DNA from: Deltaproteobacteria bacterium
GTDB lineage: Bacteria; Desulfobacterota; DSM-4660; Desulfatiglandales; Desulfatiglandaceae
DNA length: 18,197 nucleotides
Assembly: GCA_019307165.1 (NCBI GenBank)
Contig: JAFDKD010000008.1
Span: 1-18,197 of the forward strand
Direction of reading: 5' to 3'
Below are positions 8,600-14,740 of this stretch, one piece after another. How positions within the stretch are numbered: position 1 is the first letter of the stretch; every line of letters starts with the position of its first letter. Position numbers and translations under genes: made by a program. A model generated the notes under the pieces. The model saw only the letters and a program-made list of their open reading frames with translations, did not search any database and was not told the origin of the DNA.

Positions 8600-8698
8600 T
8601 CGGCTTCTCGTAAAAATCCTGTCACAGAGGATTCGGTTTTGAAACCTCCCCCATAGGGGACCTGCAATTACCGACTCCTGCAGATAATGCACCCATTA

Positions 8699-8838
8699 GG
8701 TGTCGGGTGTCAGGTGTCAGGAAAGAATTTTTTCTAAGCAAACGATGGGAAATAAAGTGGGGGCAATCCCAGCAGCAACACACAACGGCATCGAAGCCCA
8801 TTATTCAGACTGACACCTGAACACTGACACCTGAAACC
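8699..8838. repeat. Inverted pair of TCAGGTGTCAG repeats enclosing about 90 bases
   Basis: TCAGGTGTCAG occurs at 8710-8720, inside a degenerate tandem run of GGTGTC units starting at 8699. Its exact reverse complement CTGACACCTGA occurs twice, at 8810-8820 and 8824-8834. The whole could fold into a long stem or be the ends of a small non-coding repeat element just upstream of mutS. No transposase-like frame lies between them. Confidence 0.75.
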
Positions 8839-8986
8839 TTATTTCAACATTGGCATAGCCATAGAAACATGATCACGCCCTTAGGACGTCGTATTCCAGA
8901 ACTCAACAAATGGACGACTTTGTGACTTGCGCTCCGGGCCGCGACAAGCTTCGGCGCAGCGATGAGGGTTGAGGATTCCCTTCGGC

Positions 8987-9001
8987 CCGCCTCAGAGGCG
9001 G
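8987..9001. repeat. Short GC-rich inverted repeat
   Basis: CCGCCTC and GAGGCGG are separated by one base, giving a perfect seven-base-pair inverted repeat downstream of lapB on the minus strand. With a one-base spacer the stem would need to open slightly in RNA. There is no following T-run, so it is not a classical terminator. Confidence 0.5.
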
Positions 9002-9032
9002 ACTACGACGCGACAGGCGGCACAACATATGA

Positions 9033-9054
9033 CCTGAATCTTGCAAGATCCAGG
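9033..9054. repeat. 22-base near-perfect palindrome downstream of lapB
   Basis: ATCTTGCAAGAT (9038-9049) is a perfect 12-base palindrome, and it is flanked by CCTG and CAGG so that the symmetry extends to 22 bases with one mismatched pair. It lies about 23 bases past the lapB stop codon. It could be part of the 3' end of the lapB message or a protein-binding site. No T-run follows on either strand. Confidence 0.6.
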
Positions 9055-9076
9055 TATGATGGTTTTCCGCCACCCT

Positions 9077-10300
9077 CTAGACGGCGAGGACGGGTTTTTC
9101 CGCGGAAGCATCCATCGGGCGGATGGTGTCCCACTTTTTGCACTGGGGGCATTGCCACTGTAGATGACTTGGTTCAAACCCGCAATTGGCGCACTGAAAT
9201 CTGAGATACGGCAGATCCAGGCGCTCCAGAAGGGCCGTGTACGCCGCCATGGCCTCATCCGAATTGCCTTTCCGAAGGAGCAGATCGCCCTTGAACCTTG
9301 CGGCTTCCCACAACGAAGGCGCCAGTTCCAGAGCATGTTCCGCCTCTTTCAGAGCGCCTTCGATGTCCCCCTCGTTAGAGCGATATTTGGCAATGGCCAG
9401 ATGGGTGAATGCATCGGCATTTGCCTCGGCGCATTTTTTCAGAAACGCCTCCACCGGGCGCAGGTCTTTCATTTTGGCATATGCCCCTTCAAGTCGATTA
9501 TAGGCAAGAAATGTGAACCTGGGAGAAACCTGTATAATTTTCTCCCATATGGATATGGCCTTTTTGAAATCTCCGTTCTGGAAATGAAGGTCCCCCAGGT
9601 GGAGGTAGGCGTCTACGCACTCCTTGTGGGTGGAAATGGCTTTATTGTAAAAGGACTTTGCCTTGGCGGGGTCGCCGGCCTGTTGCTGGGCCTTGCCGCT
9701 TTCCACCAGATGGTGGGCCATGATGTTCTTGTGGTCGCCTTTGGCGATGCGCGAAATCTTCTGCCTGGTCTTGAATGCCTTGTCCCAGTCCTTCATTTCC
9801 TCGTAGAGCCTTTCCAACTCTTCCAAAACCTCCACGTTGGACGGGTCCTGCTCTATAACCTGCAAAAAGGTGCTCAGGGACCGATTGAAAAATCCTCCCT
9901 TTCGATAGTCATATCCCAAATCCACCAGGGCTCTGAGGCGAATGTGCGCGTCGAGCTTGGGTCTCAAAATGATGCTCTGCCGGATGCGGATCGCCCTCTC
10001 GATATCGCCTTTGGACCTGTAAAGATTCCCGAGGGCCACATAGGTTTCAATGGTGTCTGAGTTGACCTGTACCGATTTGGTGAATTCTTCTATGGCATGG
10101 TCGTGATCGTTTGAAAGGATGTAATGAACACCCTTCAGAAAGGCCTCGTCTCCGTTGGTCCCTTCAGCCCGGCCCTTTTTATGGCCGCTCCGGCACAAGG
10201 CCGCCCCGAGTACCAGGCCGAACCCGAAGGCAATGATCAGCCCCAAAAAAAGGCGCTGATTGCCGGGCTCCATAAACCATTGTCCCAAGGATTCCAACAT
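9077..10300 (-). CDS. lapB: Lipopolysaccharide assembly protein LapB (YciM)
   Basis: In Escherichia coli LapB is an inner-membrane adaptor that presents LpxC to the FtsH protease and so controls lipid A synthesis; the same role is inferred here. 407 residues against 389 in E. coli. One N-terminal membrane segment lies at about 16-36 (RLFLGLIIAFGFGLVLGAAL). A long TPR array follows at about 51-355, with DEAFLKGVHYILSNDHDHAI at its start. A rubredoxin-like zinc site closes the protein: Cys370, Cys373, Cys384 and Cys387 in CANCG and CPQCKKW, followed by DTIRP. The lapA gene lies just upstream, as in enterobacteria, but separated by 108 bases that include a terminator-like hairpin. GGAGGAG lies about 12 bases before the ATG. 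Last gene of the operon. Confidence 0.94.
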   Translation of the reverse strand: MLESLGQWFMEPGNQRLFLGLIIAFGFGLVLGAALCRSGHKKGRAEGTNGDEAFLKGVHYILSNDHDHAIEEFTKSVQVNSDTIETYVALGNLYRSKGDIERAIRIRQSIILRPKLDAHIRLRALVDLGYDYRKGGFFNRSLSTFLQVIEQDPSNVEVLEELERLYEEMKDWDKAFKTRQKISRIAKGDHKNIMAHHLVESGKAQQQAGDPAKAKSFYNKAISTHKECVDAYLHLGDLHFQNGDFKKAISIWEKIIQVSPRFTFLAYNRLEGAYAKMKDLRPVEAFLKKCAEANADAFTHLAIAKYRSNEGDIEGALKEAEHALELAPSLWEAARFKGDLLLRKGNSDEAMAAYTALLERLDLPYLRFQCANCGFEPSHLQWQCPQCKKWDTIRPMDASAEKPVLAV

Positions 10301-10354
10301 CGATTGTCTCTACTCCTCCGCCTCGCCGGCGGGGCGCCGCGATCCCTGACGATG

Positions 10355-10388
10355 CAAAAAAAGGAACCGGTTCGGCGCAAAACCGGCC
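10355..10388 (-). terminator. Rho-independent terminator or attenuator between lapA and lapB
   Basis: On the minus strand CCGGTT and AACCGG pair around an eight-base loop, with two further G-T pairs possible at the base. A T-rich tract (TTCCTTTTTTT) follows directly. It lies inside the operon, after lapA and before lapB, so it would lower lapB transcript relative to the upstream genes. Confidence 0.6.
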
Positions 10389-10408
10389 GCGTTTCATCCG
10401 GGAAGAGG

Positions 10409-10756
10409 TCACTGGACTTCGGATGGTTGCTCCGCTTCCTGCACTTCCGTCGTGACCGGAAGATTTCTCAAAGACTTCAACTCTTTGTCTTTCTCTCCGG
10501 CCTCTTTTTGGAGGATTTTGATCTGCTTCTTGAGGCGAAACCGCTCGACAATCCCATACAGGGCCGCGAATACGATCCCCACCAGAAAAGAAATGATCGT
10601 TACCAGGTAGATGGTCATTGCCGCGGTCTGATAACTGTAGAATACAAGATCGATACCCAGCTGGATTCGCGTGGAGAATGCGTCGTGATTTTGAACGGCC
10701 AGAATAATGATCAGCAAAAGGAATACAACCAGCACTATCATCCGTAGATACTTCAT
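10409..10756 (-). CDS. lapA: LapA (YciS)-family inner-membrane protein
   Basis: Small membrane partner of LapB in lipopolysaccharide assembly control (DUF1049/LapA family). 115 residues, near the family norm. Two membrane helices are clear, at about 5-23 (RMIVLVVFLLLIIILAVQN) and about 47-69 (MTIYLVTIISFLVGIVFAAL). A basic-acidic, coiled-coil-like tail follows (RFRLKKQIKILQKEAGEKDK). The N-terminal helix ending in AVQN is characteristic of this family. The start codon overlaps the HIT gene stop as ATGA (10753-10756), so the two are translationally coupled. It is followed by the terminator-like hairpin and lapB. Its role is inferred from E. coli. Confidence 0.9.
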   Translation of the reverse strand: MKYLRMIVLVVFLLLIIILAVQNHDAFSTRIQLGIDLVFYSYQTAAMTIYLVTIISFLVGIVFAALYGIVERFRLKKQIKILQKEAGEKDKELKSLRNLPVTTEVQEAEQPSEVQ

Positions 10757-11259
10757 CGATTTCCTCCCGATTCACCGATTGCTTGAAAAAAAGGCAGAAG
10801 TTTCAAGTAGGTCGCCCGTATATGTTCCGGTACCACCCTTACTTCTCCCAGGACGGTCATGAAATTGGTGTCGCCGTTCCAGCGGGGGACAATGTGAAAA
10901 TGCATGTGCGCCTCGACACCGGCGCCCGCAACTCTCCCGAGATTCATGCCCACATTAAACCCCTCCGGATTCATAACGCCTCGCAACGCCTCGATGCTCG
11001 ATTGCACCATTTCGAGCAGGTCCAGCTTCTCGTCCGCCCCCAGGGGATCCAGATCGGGTGCGTGCCGGACGGGCGCCACCAGCAAGTGTCCGTTGTTATA
11101 GGGGTAACGGTTCATCATAACCATGGACATGTCGCCCACGTGAAGAACCAGTCGTTCCTCGTCCCGATCACGGTCTTGACCCGGGCAGAAAATGCATTCC
11201 CCGGAAGACGGGTCGGAAAGAATATACTCCATTCGCCAAGGCGCCCAAAGCACACTCAT
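10753..11259 (-). CDS. HIT-family nucleotide hydrolase (Ap4A phosphorylase-like)
   Basis: 168 residues. It opens MSVLWAPWRMEYIL, the usual start of the bacterial HIT branch related to Ap4A phosphorylase. A CIFC pair follows (Cys22, Cys25), then RYPYNNGHLLVAP and the histidine triad AHMHFHIVPRWNGDTNFM with His118, His120 and His122. The middle histidine region acts as the nucleophile in nucleotidyl transfer or hydrolysis. The true nucleotide substrate (diadenosine polyphosphates or an AMP conjugate) is not evident. It is cytosolic with no signal peptide. It starts nine bases after the phosphodiesterase stop, and its best purine-rich ribosome site (GGAGG) is far at 14 bases. It overlaps lapA by four bases. 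Confidence 0.9.
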   Translation of the reverse strand: MSVLWAPWRMEYILSDPSSGECIFCPGQDRDRDEERLVLHVGDMSMVMMNRYPYNNGHLLVAPVRHAPDLDPLGADEKLDLLEMVQSSIEALRGVMNPEGFNVGMNLGRVAGAGVEAHMHFHIVPRWNGDTNFMTVLGEVRVVPEHIRATYLKLLPFFQAIGESGGNR

Positions 11260-11268
11260 GATGCCGAT

Positions 11269-11751
11269 TCAAACCTCCACGATCTCGCTGTCGATGGTTT
11301 CTCCAAAATCCAGGAGTCCAATGGAATGCCTCCCGCTGAAACTCAACCCGCTTGCGGTGCCGGGATTGAAAAGCAACACCCCTTCCCGCACATGATTTGT
11401 CGCCTCATGGGAGTGCCCGTAAACAATCACATCCACGTTGCTAAACTCTTTCCAGACCCGATCTTCGAGGCCGGCGCCGCTTCCCGAACCATGGATAATG
11501 CCGATGCGGTAAGGGCCCGCTTCGATGACTTTTTTTCTCGGCAGCCGCTCCCGGACTTCGAGCGGGTCCATATTCCCGCAAACACCGTGAAAGGGCCTCT
11601 TGCTCAGAAATTCCACCACCTCGGCGGAGACTACATCACCCGCATGTAAGATGAGGTCCCTGTCGCTCAGGAATCGCCGGAAAATATTTTCCAACTCAGG
11701 GGTGACTCCGCTCAGGTGCGTATCTGAAAGAACGCCGATCTTAATCCCCAT
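11269..11751 (-). CDS. YfcE/MJ0936-type metallophosphoesterase
   Basis: Small two-metal phosphodiesterase of 160 residues. The metal motifs appear in order: SDTH (Asp10, His12), HAGD (Asp39), CGNMD (Asn60), IIHG (His87) and YGHSH (His113, His115). These are the calcineurin-like signature residues, and the enzyme would hydrolyse phosphodiesters; the natural substrate of this family is generally unknown. I chose ATG 11751 because MGIKIGVLSDTH is the standard N-terminus; the frame continues upstream to 11868 but those 39 residues look unlike the family and cross the promoter. AAGGAG lies about 12 bases upstream. First gene of the operon leading to HIT, lapA and lapB. Confidence 0.9.
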   Translation of the reverse strand: MGIKIGVLSDTHLSGVTPELENIFRRFLSDRDLILHAGDVVSAEVVEFLSKRPFHGVCGNMDPLEVRERLPRKKVIEAGPYRIGIIHGSGSGAGLEDRVWKEFSNVDVIVYGHSHEATNHVREGVLLFNPGTASGLSFSGRHSIGLLDFGETIDSEIVEV

Positions 11752-11791
11752 TCCAGGACGTTTCTCCTTGTACTTTCGAAAAGTTGCAGGG

Positions 11792-11819
11792 AGTATAGCA
11801 ACATCGCCGGAAAAGACAA
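11792..11819 (-). promoter_or_regulatory. Sigma-70-like promoter for the phosphodiesterase-HIT-lapAB operon
   Basis: On the minus strand TTGTCT and TATACT are 16 bases apart. The -10 matches five of six consensus bases and the -35 four of six. It would start transcription about 30-35 bases before ATG 11751, in the divergent gap shared with the FmdB-type gene. Confidence 0.5.
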
Positions 11820-11904
11820 GGCATAATCCGATTGACCCGCTAAATCCGGATCTTGCAGGTAAAAACAATTGACCCTAACGGCTATTTTTTGTAATGGAGA
11901 AGAC

Positions 11905-12393
11905 ATGCCTATATACGAGTTTTACTGCAAAAAATGCCACACCATTTTCAATTTCTTTTCCCAAAGAATCAATACGGATAAAATGCCGTCCTGTCCGCAT
12001 TGTGAAGATGTGAAGCTGGAAAAGCGCATGTCTATTTTTGCAACGCCGCGGGACCGGGGCGATGAAGACGATATGCCTATGCCCGATATGGATGAGGCCA
12101 AACTGGAAAAGGCCATGAACGCCCTGGCCGGCGACTTCGAACAAATGGACGAAAACGATCCGCGCCAGGCCGCGGATATGATGAGGAAGTTGACGGACAT
12201 GACCGGCCTGAACCTGGGGCCCGGCATGGAAGAAGCCCTGCAACGGATGGAGGCGGGCGAGGACCCCGAAAAAGTCGAAGCGGAAATGGGCGATCTTCTG
12301 GAAGACGAAGAACCTTTTACAGTCAGGAAAGCCTCGGCCGGGGCGGCGAGACGTCTCCCTCCCCGAGTGGATGAGAAACTGTATGATTTGTGA
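11905..12393 (+). CDS. FmdB-family zinc-ribbon protein with acidic tail
   Basis: 162 residues. The N-terminus is a putative regulatory zinc ribbon: MPIYEFYCKKC with Cys8 and Cys11, then PSCPHC with Cys30 and Cys33. The name comes from a proposed formamidase regulator, but the biochemical role of the family is not established. After about residue 50 it is a long acidic, methionine-rich helical region (DRGDEDDMPMPDMDEAKLEK, then DPRQAADMMRKLTDMTGLNL) with a repeated pattern of Met and Glu. A basic end follows (ARRLPPRVDEKLYDL). ATG 11905 has GGAG five bases away plus spacer. The TTG at 11869 would add 12 residues and is less likely. It is transcribed away from the phosphodiesterase operon. The acidic tail may bind a partner protein. 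Confidence 0.82.
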   Translation: MPIYEFYCKKCHTIFNFFSQRINTDKMPSCPHCEDVKLEKRMSIFATPRDRGDEDDMPMPDMDEAKLEKAMNALAGDFEQMDENDPRQAADMMRKLTDMTGLNLGPGMEEALQRMEAGEDPEKVEAEMGDLLEDEEPFTVRKASAGAARRLPPRVDEKLYDL

Positions 12394-12399
12394 GTAAAG

Positions 12400-12517
12400 T
12401 TCAGGGTTCAGGGGTTCAAAGGTTCAGGGTTCAGGGTTGAAGGAGAAAACCAGCCCTAAACCGGGAACCCGGAACGGGGAACGGGGAACCTGTTTTAGAG
12501 GTTCAGGGTTCAGGGTT
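12400..12517 (+). repeat. TTCAGGG heptamer clusters
   Basis: TTCAGGG occurs repeatedly, head to tail, from 12400 to 12440, with one variant GGTTCAAAGG. After an interlude of GGAACGGGGAAC units (12463-12490) it returns at 12502-12517. The first copy begins seven bases after the FmdB-type stop codon. Confidence 0.75.
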
Positions 12518-12588
12518 GCGAGTTGCGGGTTACGCGCTAAGGGGTGGTTGGTTTTATCTCGCAAAGAACGCCAAGATCGCAAAGGCAA

Positions 12589-12606
12589 AAAAAGCCCGGG
12601 CTTTTT
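12589..12606. terminator. Palindromic bidirectional terminator candidate
   Basis: AAAAAGCCCGGGCTTTTT is a perfect 18-base palindrome, flanked by an A-run on the left and a T-rich stretch on the right. It lies between two convergent genes and reads as a hairpin with a short GC stem plus T-run on either strand. The stem is mostly A-T and the loop tight, so efficiency is uncertain. Confidence 0.5.
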
Positions 12607-12695
12607 CTTGAATGATTTATCCAGGGATTAGGCGGTCCGCTTTCGTCTGATGGCCGCCACCTGACGGGCATTGTTTCCTATTCTCAATTCGGTAA

Positions 12696-12734
12696 GAACC
12701 AAGAACGAGGAACCAAGAACCAAGAACGAGGGAC
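12696..12734 (+). repeat. AACCAAGAACGAGG tandem repeat
   Basis: Two-and-a-half copies of a GAACCAAGAACGAGG-like unit follow one another, with the short subunit AACCAAG repeated within. The copies differ at a few bases. Confidence 0.65.
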
Positions 12735-12780
12735 CATCTACCACCTGTTCAGCATCCAGGATCTAGTATCTGGAATCTTG

Positions 12781-12805
12781 CATCCCGCATCCCGCATCCC
12801 GCATC
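12781..12805 (+). repeat. CATCCCG tandem repeat abutting the UPF0280 stop codon
   Basis: Three complete CATCCCG units and a partial fourth run from 12781 to 12805. The last two bases fall in the stop codon of the minus-strand UPF0280 gene (12804-12806). An imperfect related stretch (AGCATCCAGGATCTAGTATC) precedes it at 12751-12770. Confidence 0.7.
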
Positions 12806-13535
12806 ACAACGCCGTCAACTCCACATCCCCCCATGCCGCCATACGGTCTCCCGCTATGACCACGCCGCCCAGGAGTCCCCCCATACGGTCCGCCCACCCG
12901 GGCACTTTTTCCAGGTCATCCGCCCGCTGCAGCCTGTTCCCCAATGCCGTTGCGGCCGCATCGGCCAAAGCGCAGGAAGGCGAAAGAACGCAAAGGACGT
13001 CCATTACGCCCGTATTGAGAGAATGCCCGATGCTCGCCGATGACGAACAGATCCCCATGGGCATCTGCTCGGGCGGGATACGGAGCCCCACCTTTTCGCT
13101 CAACGGCGAGGCGCCCGCGAAAATGGAGATGGTTGCCGGACGCGCGACGCGAAGGTAAATGTCGCCGCCGTTTTCAACGACGACCTGGTCTGTATGCCTC
13201 AACAATCCGCTACCCACATGCTGGGCTACGGCGCCCGCTACGGCGGCCATCGGGCCCACGCCGGCCCGTTTCCCCGCCCAAAGCATCTCCTTGACAATAT
13301 CAGGTGCATAGGGGTCGTCGGGCCCGGGAACCAGCATTACGGCAAACTCGGGGTGCTCCCGGATATAGGTTTCCAACCGCAGCCTGCAATCAAGCACCAG
13401 GTCCCTTGTTTCCGTCTCCAGTCCGATGCAGGCGGAGACCCACAGATCGGTCTGCTTTACAGCGACCCGAAACGAAACGAGGTCGTTGGACCGGACGCGT
13501 CTTCGATAGGTTCGGTTTGTGTATGCATTAACCAT
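12804..13535 (-). CDS. UPF0280 family protein (ApbE-like)
   Basis: 243 residues from ATG 13535, where the family-like beginning (RTYRRRVRSNDLVSFRVAVK) starts; the ATG at 13574 would add 13 residues. Recognisable segments are TDLWVSAC, AGVGPMAAVAGAVAQHVG (residues about 93-110), VVENGGDIYLR, PEQMPMGICSSSASIGHSLN and a closing region DRMGGLLGGVVIAGD. The pattern resembles the flavin transferase ApbE fold, but the typical catalytic residues of flavinylation cannot be assigned here, and the family's function is unknown. No signal peptide is seen, so it is probably cytosolic. It stands alone and ends in the repeat-filled gap. Some ApbE-like proteins act in redox-enzyme maturation, but nothing here specifies that. 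Confidence 0.82.
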   Translation of the reverse strand: MVNAYTNRTYRRRVRSNDLVSFRVAVKQTDLWVSACIGLETETRDLVLDCRLRLETYIREHPEFAVMLVPGPDDPYAPDIVKEMLWAGKRAGVGPMAAVAGAVAQHVGSGLLRHTDQVVVENGGDIYLRVARPATISIFAGASPLSEKVGLRIPPEQMPMGICSSSASIGHSLNTGVMDVLCVLSPSCALADAAATALGNRLQRADDLEKVPGWADRMGGLLGGVVIAGDRMAAWGDVELTAL

Positions 13536-13587
13536 GACTAGATTGGGATTATAATGTTTTTTTATTAAAAACAAAATTGAAATCAGA

Positions 13588-13617
13588 TTGATATCTCTTC
13601 CGATACTGTGCTATAAT
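13588..13617 (+). promoter_or_regulatory. Near-consensus sigma-70 promoter for the MglB/MglA cassette
   Basis: TTGATA and TATAAT are separated by 18 bases. The -10 is perfect and the -35 differs at one base. The start would fall near 13625, about 40 bases before the first gene, and it points into the whole six-gene set. The opposite strand of this gap holds the UPF0280 start. Confidence 0.7.
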
Positions 13618-13663
13618 AAAACCTTTAAGTACGCGGCAATAGATCTGAAATGGGGGGTGCACA

Positions 13664-14068
13664 TTGGATTTCGTATTTGCCCAAGAACAGCTCAGCGCCA
13701 TTGAAGACGTTCTGAAAGAAGAACTCATGGAACTTGGTGTCCACTGCGTCTGCATGATCGATATGGCGGGCAACATCGTGGCAGCCCTGGACGACGACAG
13801 TGTGACCCACGATATTTATTCGCTCGCGGCGCTTGCGGCGGGAAATTTCGGGGCCGTCAGCGCCATGGCCAAAATCATCGGGGAAGAAGAATTTTCATTA
13901 CTCTTCCATAAAGGTGAAAACGAAAACATTCATTTCAGCAAAATTATGACCGATTTTCTGCTGATCACTATTTTCGGAAAAGAGACGTCTCTCGGGTTCC
14001 TGCGCCTGAAAGTCGCTGAATCGGTGAGGAAAATACAGCGGATTCTGGAACCTTTCCATGCCGGATAG
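13664..14068 (+). CDS. MglB-like Roadblock/LC7 protein (GTPase-activating partner)
   Basis: 134 residues. The central block LAALAAGNFGAVSAMAKIIG (residues about 54-73) and EEFSLLFHKGENENIHFSKI match MglB-type Roadblock proteins, as does the closing GKETSLGFLRLKVAES. MglB dimers stimulate the MglA GTPase and fix its position at one cell pole in Myxococcus; a matching partner lies in the next gene, so that role is inferred. It begins with TTG at 13664; GGGGGG lies six bases before it, and there is no in-frame ATG or GTG nearby. It is slightly shorter than Myxococcus MglB (159). Soluble, with no signal or membrane segment. It ends 66 bases before the GTPase, in a gap with a weak hairpin. Confidence 0.87.
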   Translation: MDFVFAQEQLSAIEDVLKEELMELGVHCVCMIDMAGNIVAALDDDSVTHDIYSLAALAAGNFGAVSAMAKIIGEEEFSLLFHKGENENIHFSKIMTDFLLITIFGKETSLGFLRLKVAESVRKIQRILEPFHAG

Positions 14069-14088
14069 GGCGTCCTCCGGCTTGCTTT
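14060..14088 (+). terminator. Weak hairpin between the MglB-like and MglA-like genes
   Basis: GCCGGA (14060-14065) and TCCGGC (14076-14081) can pair around a ten-base loop that includes the stop codon, and TTGCTTTT follows. The stem is only six pairs, so this is a possible attenuator that might set the ratio of GAP to GTPase, but it may be chance. Confidence 0.25.
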
Positions 14089-14134
14089 TGTGGAATGGGA
14101 TAATATGCACACATAACTTTCGAGGAATACTGAC

Positions 14135-14740
14135 TTGGCATTTGTGAATTTAAAGAAAAAGGAGGTCCAGGTCAAGATCGTCTACTACGGTCCCGGCCGG
14201 GGCGGTAAAACGACCAACCTGGAAAATATTTACAGCAGATTTCAGCGCCGGATCAAGACCAAAATGGTTGCCATCAAGACACATGGCGACAGGACGCTCT
14301 TTTTCGACTTTCTGCCTTTCGAACTGGGCAAAATCCGGGGCTATGACGTCCGAATTCAATTGTATACGGTCCCCGGCCAGGTAAAATACAACGCCACGCG
14401 CCGCCTGGTCCTGAGAGGGGTTGACGGCGTTGTTTTCGTTGCGGACTCCATGGCGGTGAGAAGGGAAAAAAACATCCTTTCACTCAAGAATCTCCAGGAA
14501 AATCTGTTCACTTATAAGAGAAGCATTTTCAAGATCCCCCTGGTCCTGCAATACAATAAAAGGGACCTGGCCAAAGAGGGAATCCCTGTTTTGCCGATTG
14601 CGGTGCTCGAAAACGACTTGAACGCCCAACTTAAGGCGCCCTCGTTTGAATCCAGTGCATTGAAGGGCGTCGCTGTGGTTCAAACCATGAAAAAAATCAT
14701 ACTGCTGACCATGACCTTCCTGGAGAAAGAGTTGAAATAG
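14135..14740 (+). CDS. MglA-like small GTPase
   Basis: Ras-like GTPase of the prokaryotic MglA group, 201 residues. The P-loop GPGRGGKTT (19-27) matches MglA; a glycine holds position 21. DRTLFFDFLP (52-61) contains Arg53, TVPGQ (78-82) contains Gln82, and NKRD (141-144) is the guanine specificity motif; SSAL follows. In Myxococcus MglA, Arg53 and Gln82 are catalytic and act with MglB, and both are present at the same numbers, so active hydrolysis is expected. The stretch KTHGDRT differs from the usual TETERT. It starts with TTG 14135 (MAFVNLKKKEV), with GAGGAA seven bases upstream. MglA switches at the cell pole to set motility direction or pilus activity; the output here is unknown. The MglB-like gene precedes it. 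Confidence 0.92.
   Translation: MAFVNLKKKEVQVKIVYYGPGRGGKTTNLENIYSRFQRRIKTKMVAIKTHGDRTLFFDFLPFELGKIRGYDVRIQLYTVPGQVKYNATRRLVLRGVDGVVFVADSMAVRREKNILSLKNLQENLFTYKRSIFKIPLVLQYNKRDLAKEGIPVLPIAVLENDLNAQLKAPSFESSALKGVAVVQTMKKIILLTMTFLEKELK

Larger units (their letters stand above)
8600..9076. other. Non-coding gap between mutS and lapB
   Basis: 477 bases between the mutS start and the lapB stop, both on the minus strand. It should hold the mutS promoter and the lapB terminator, but I found no convincing sigma-70 pair and no hairpin with a T-run. What it does hold are the inverted TCAGGTGTCAG repeats (8699-8838), a short GC hairpin at 8987-9001 and a 22-base palindrome at 9033-9054, listed separately. 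Open frames here are short and look like non-coding sequence. Confidence 0.6.
12394..12803. repeat. 410-base convergent gap made of several short-period repeat families
   Basis: Between the FmdB-type stop and the UPF0280 stop there is no credible gene. The gap holds at least five short-period motifs, each distinct: TTCAGGG (12400-12440 and 12502-12517), GGGGAAC (12463-12490), CGCAAAG (12560-12584), AACCAAGAACGAGG (12696-12734) and CATCCCG (12781-12805). A palindrome sits at 12589-12606. Between them are stretches such as 12607-12690 in which I see nothing. Confidence 0.8.

Noticed and set aside
7154..8656. 500-residue plus-strand frame opposite mutS
   Set aside because: A long shadow frame caused by GC-rich antisense of mutS. 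MutS motifs on the minus strand are complete and explain the sequence.
8600..8692. Extended MutS start at 8692
   Set aside because: The extra 31 residues do not resemble MutS, and GAGAAG before 8599 gives a reasonable start.
8699..8838. Insertion sequence
   Set aside because: The segment between the inverted units is about 90 bases with no transposase frame. At most it is a non-autonomous element.
8962..9204. Plus-strand 80-residue frame overlapping the lapB 3' end
   Set aside because: It runs across the GC hairpin and into lapB in antisense, with no ribosome site and low-complexity sequence.
11831..11900. Promoter for the FmdB-type gene (TTGACC with TGTAAT)
   Set aside because: The spacer is 15 bases and the start would fall almost at the ATG, so it is not convincing.
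12437..12631. 64-residue frame in the repeat gap
   Set aside because: It is translated repeat sequence (TTCAGGG and CGCAAAG units) and has no coding pattern.
12394..12803. CRISPR array in the repeat gap
   Set aside because: The repeats are short, of mixed period, tandem without spacers of constant length, and no cas gene is nearby.
13536..13587. Minus-strand promoter for the UPF0280 gene (TATAAT near 13550)
   Set aside because: The -10 is perfect, but no -35 lies at proper spacing and the start would be about ten bases before the ATG.
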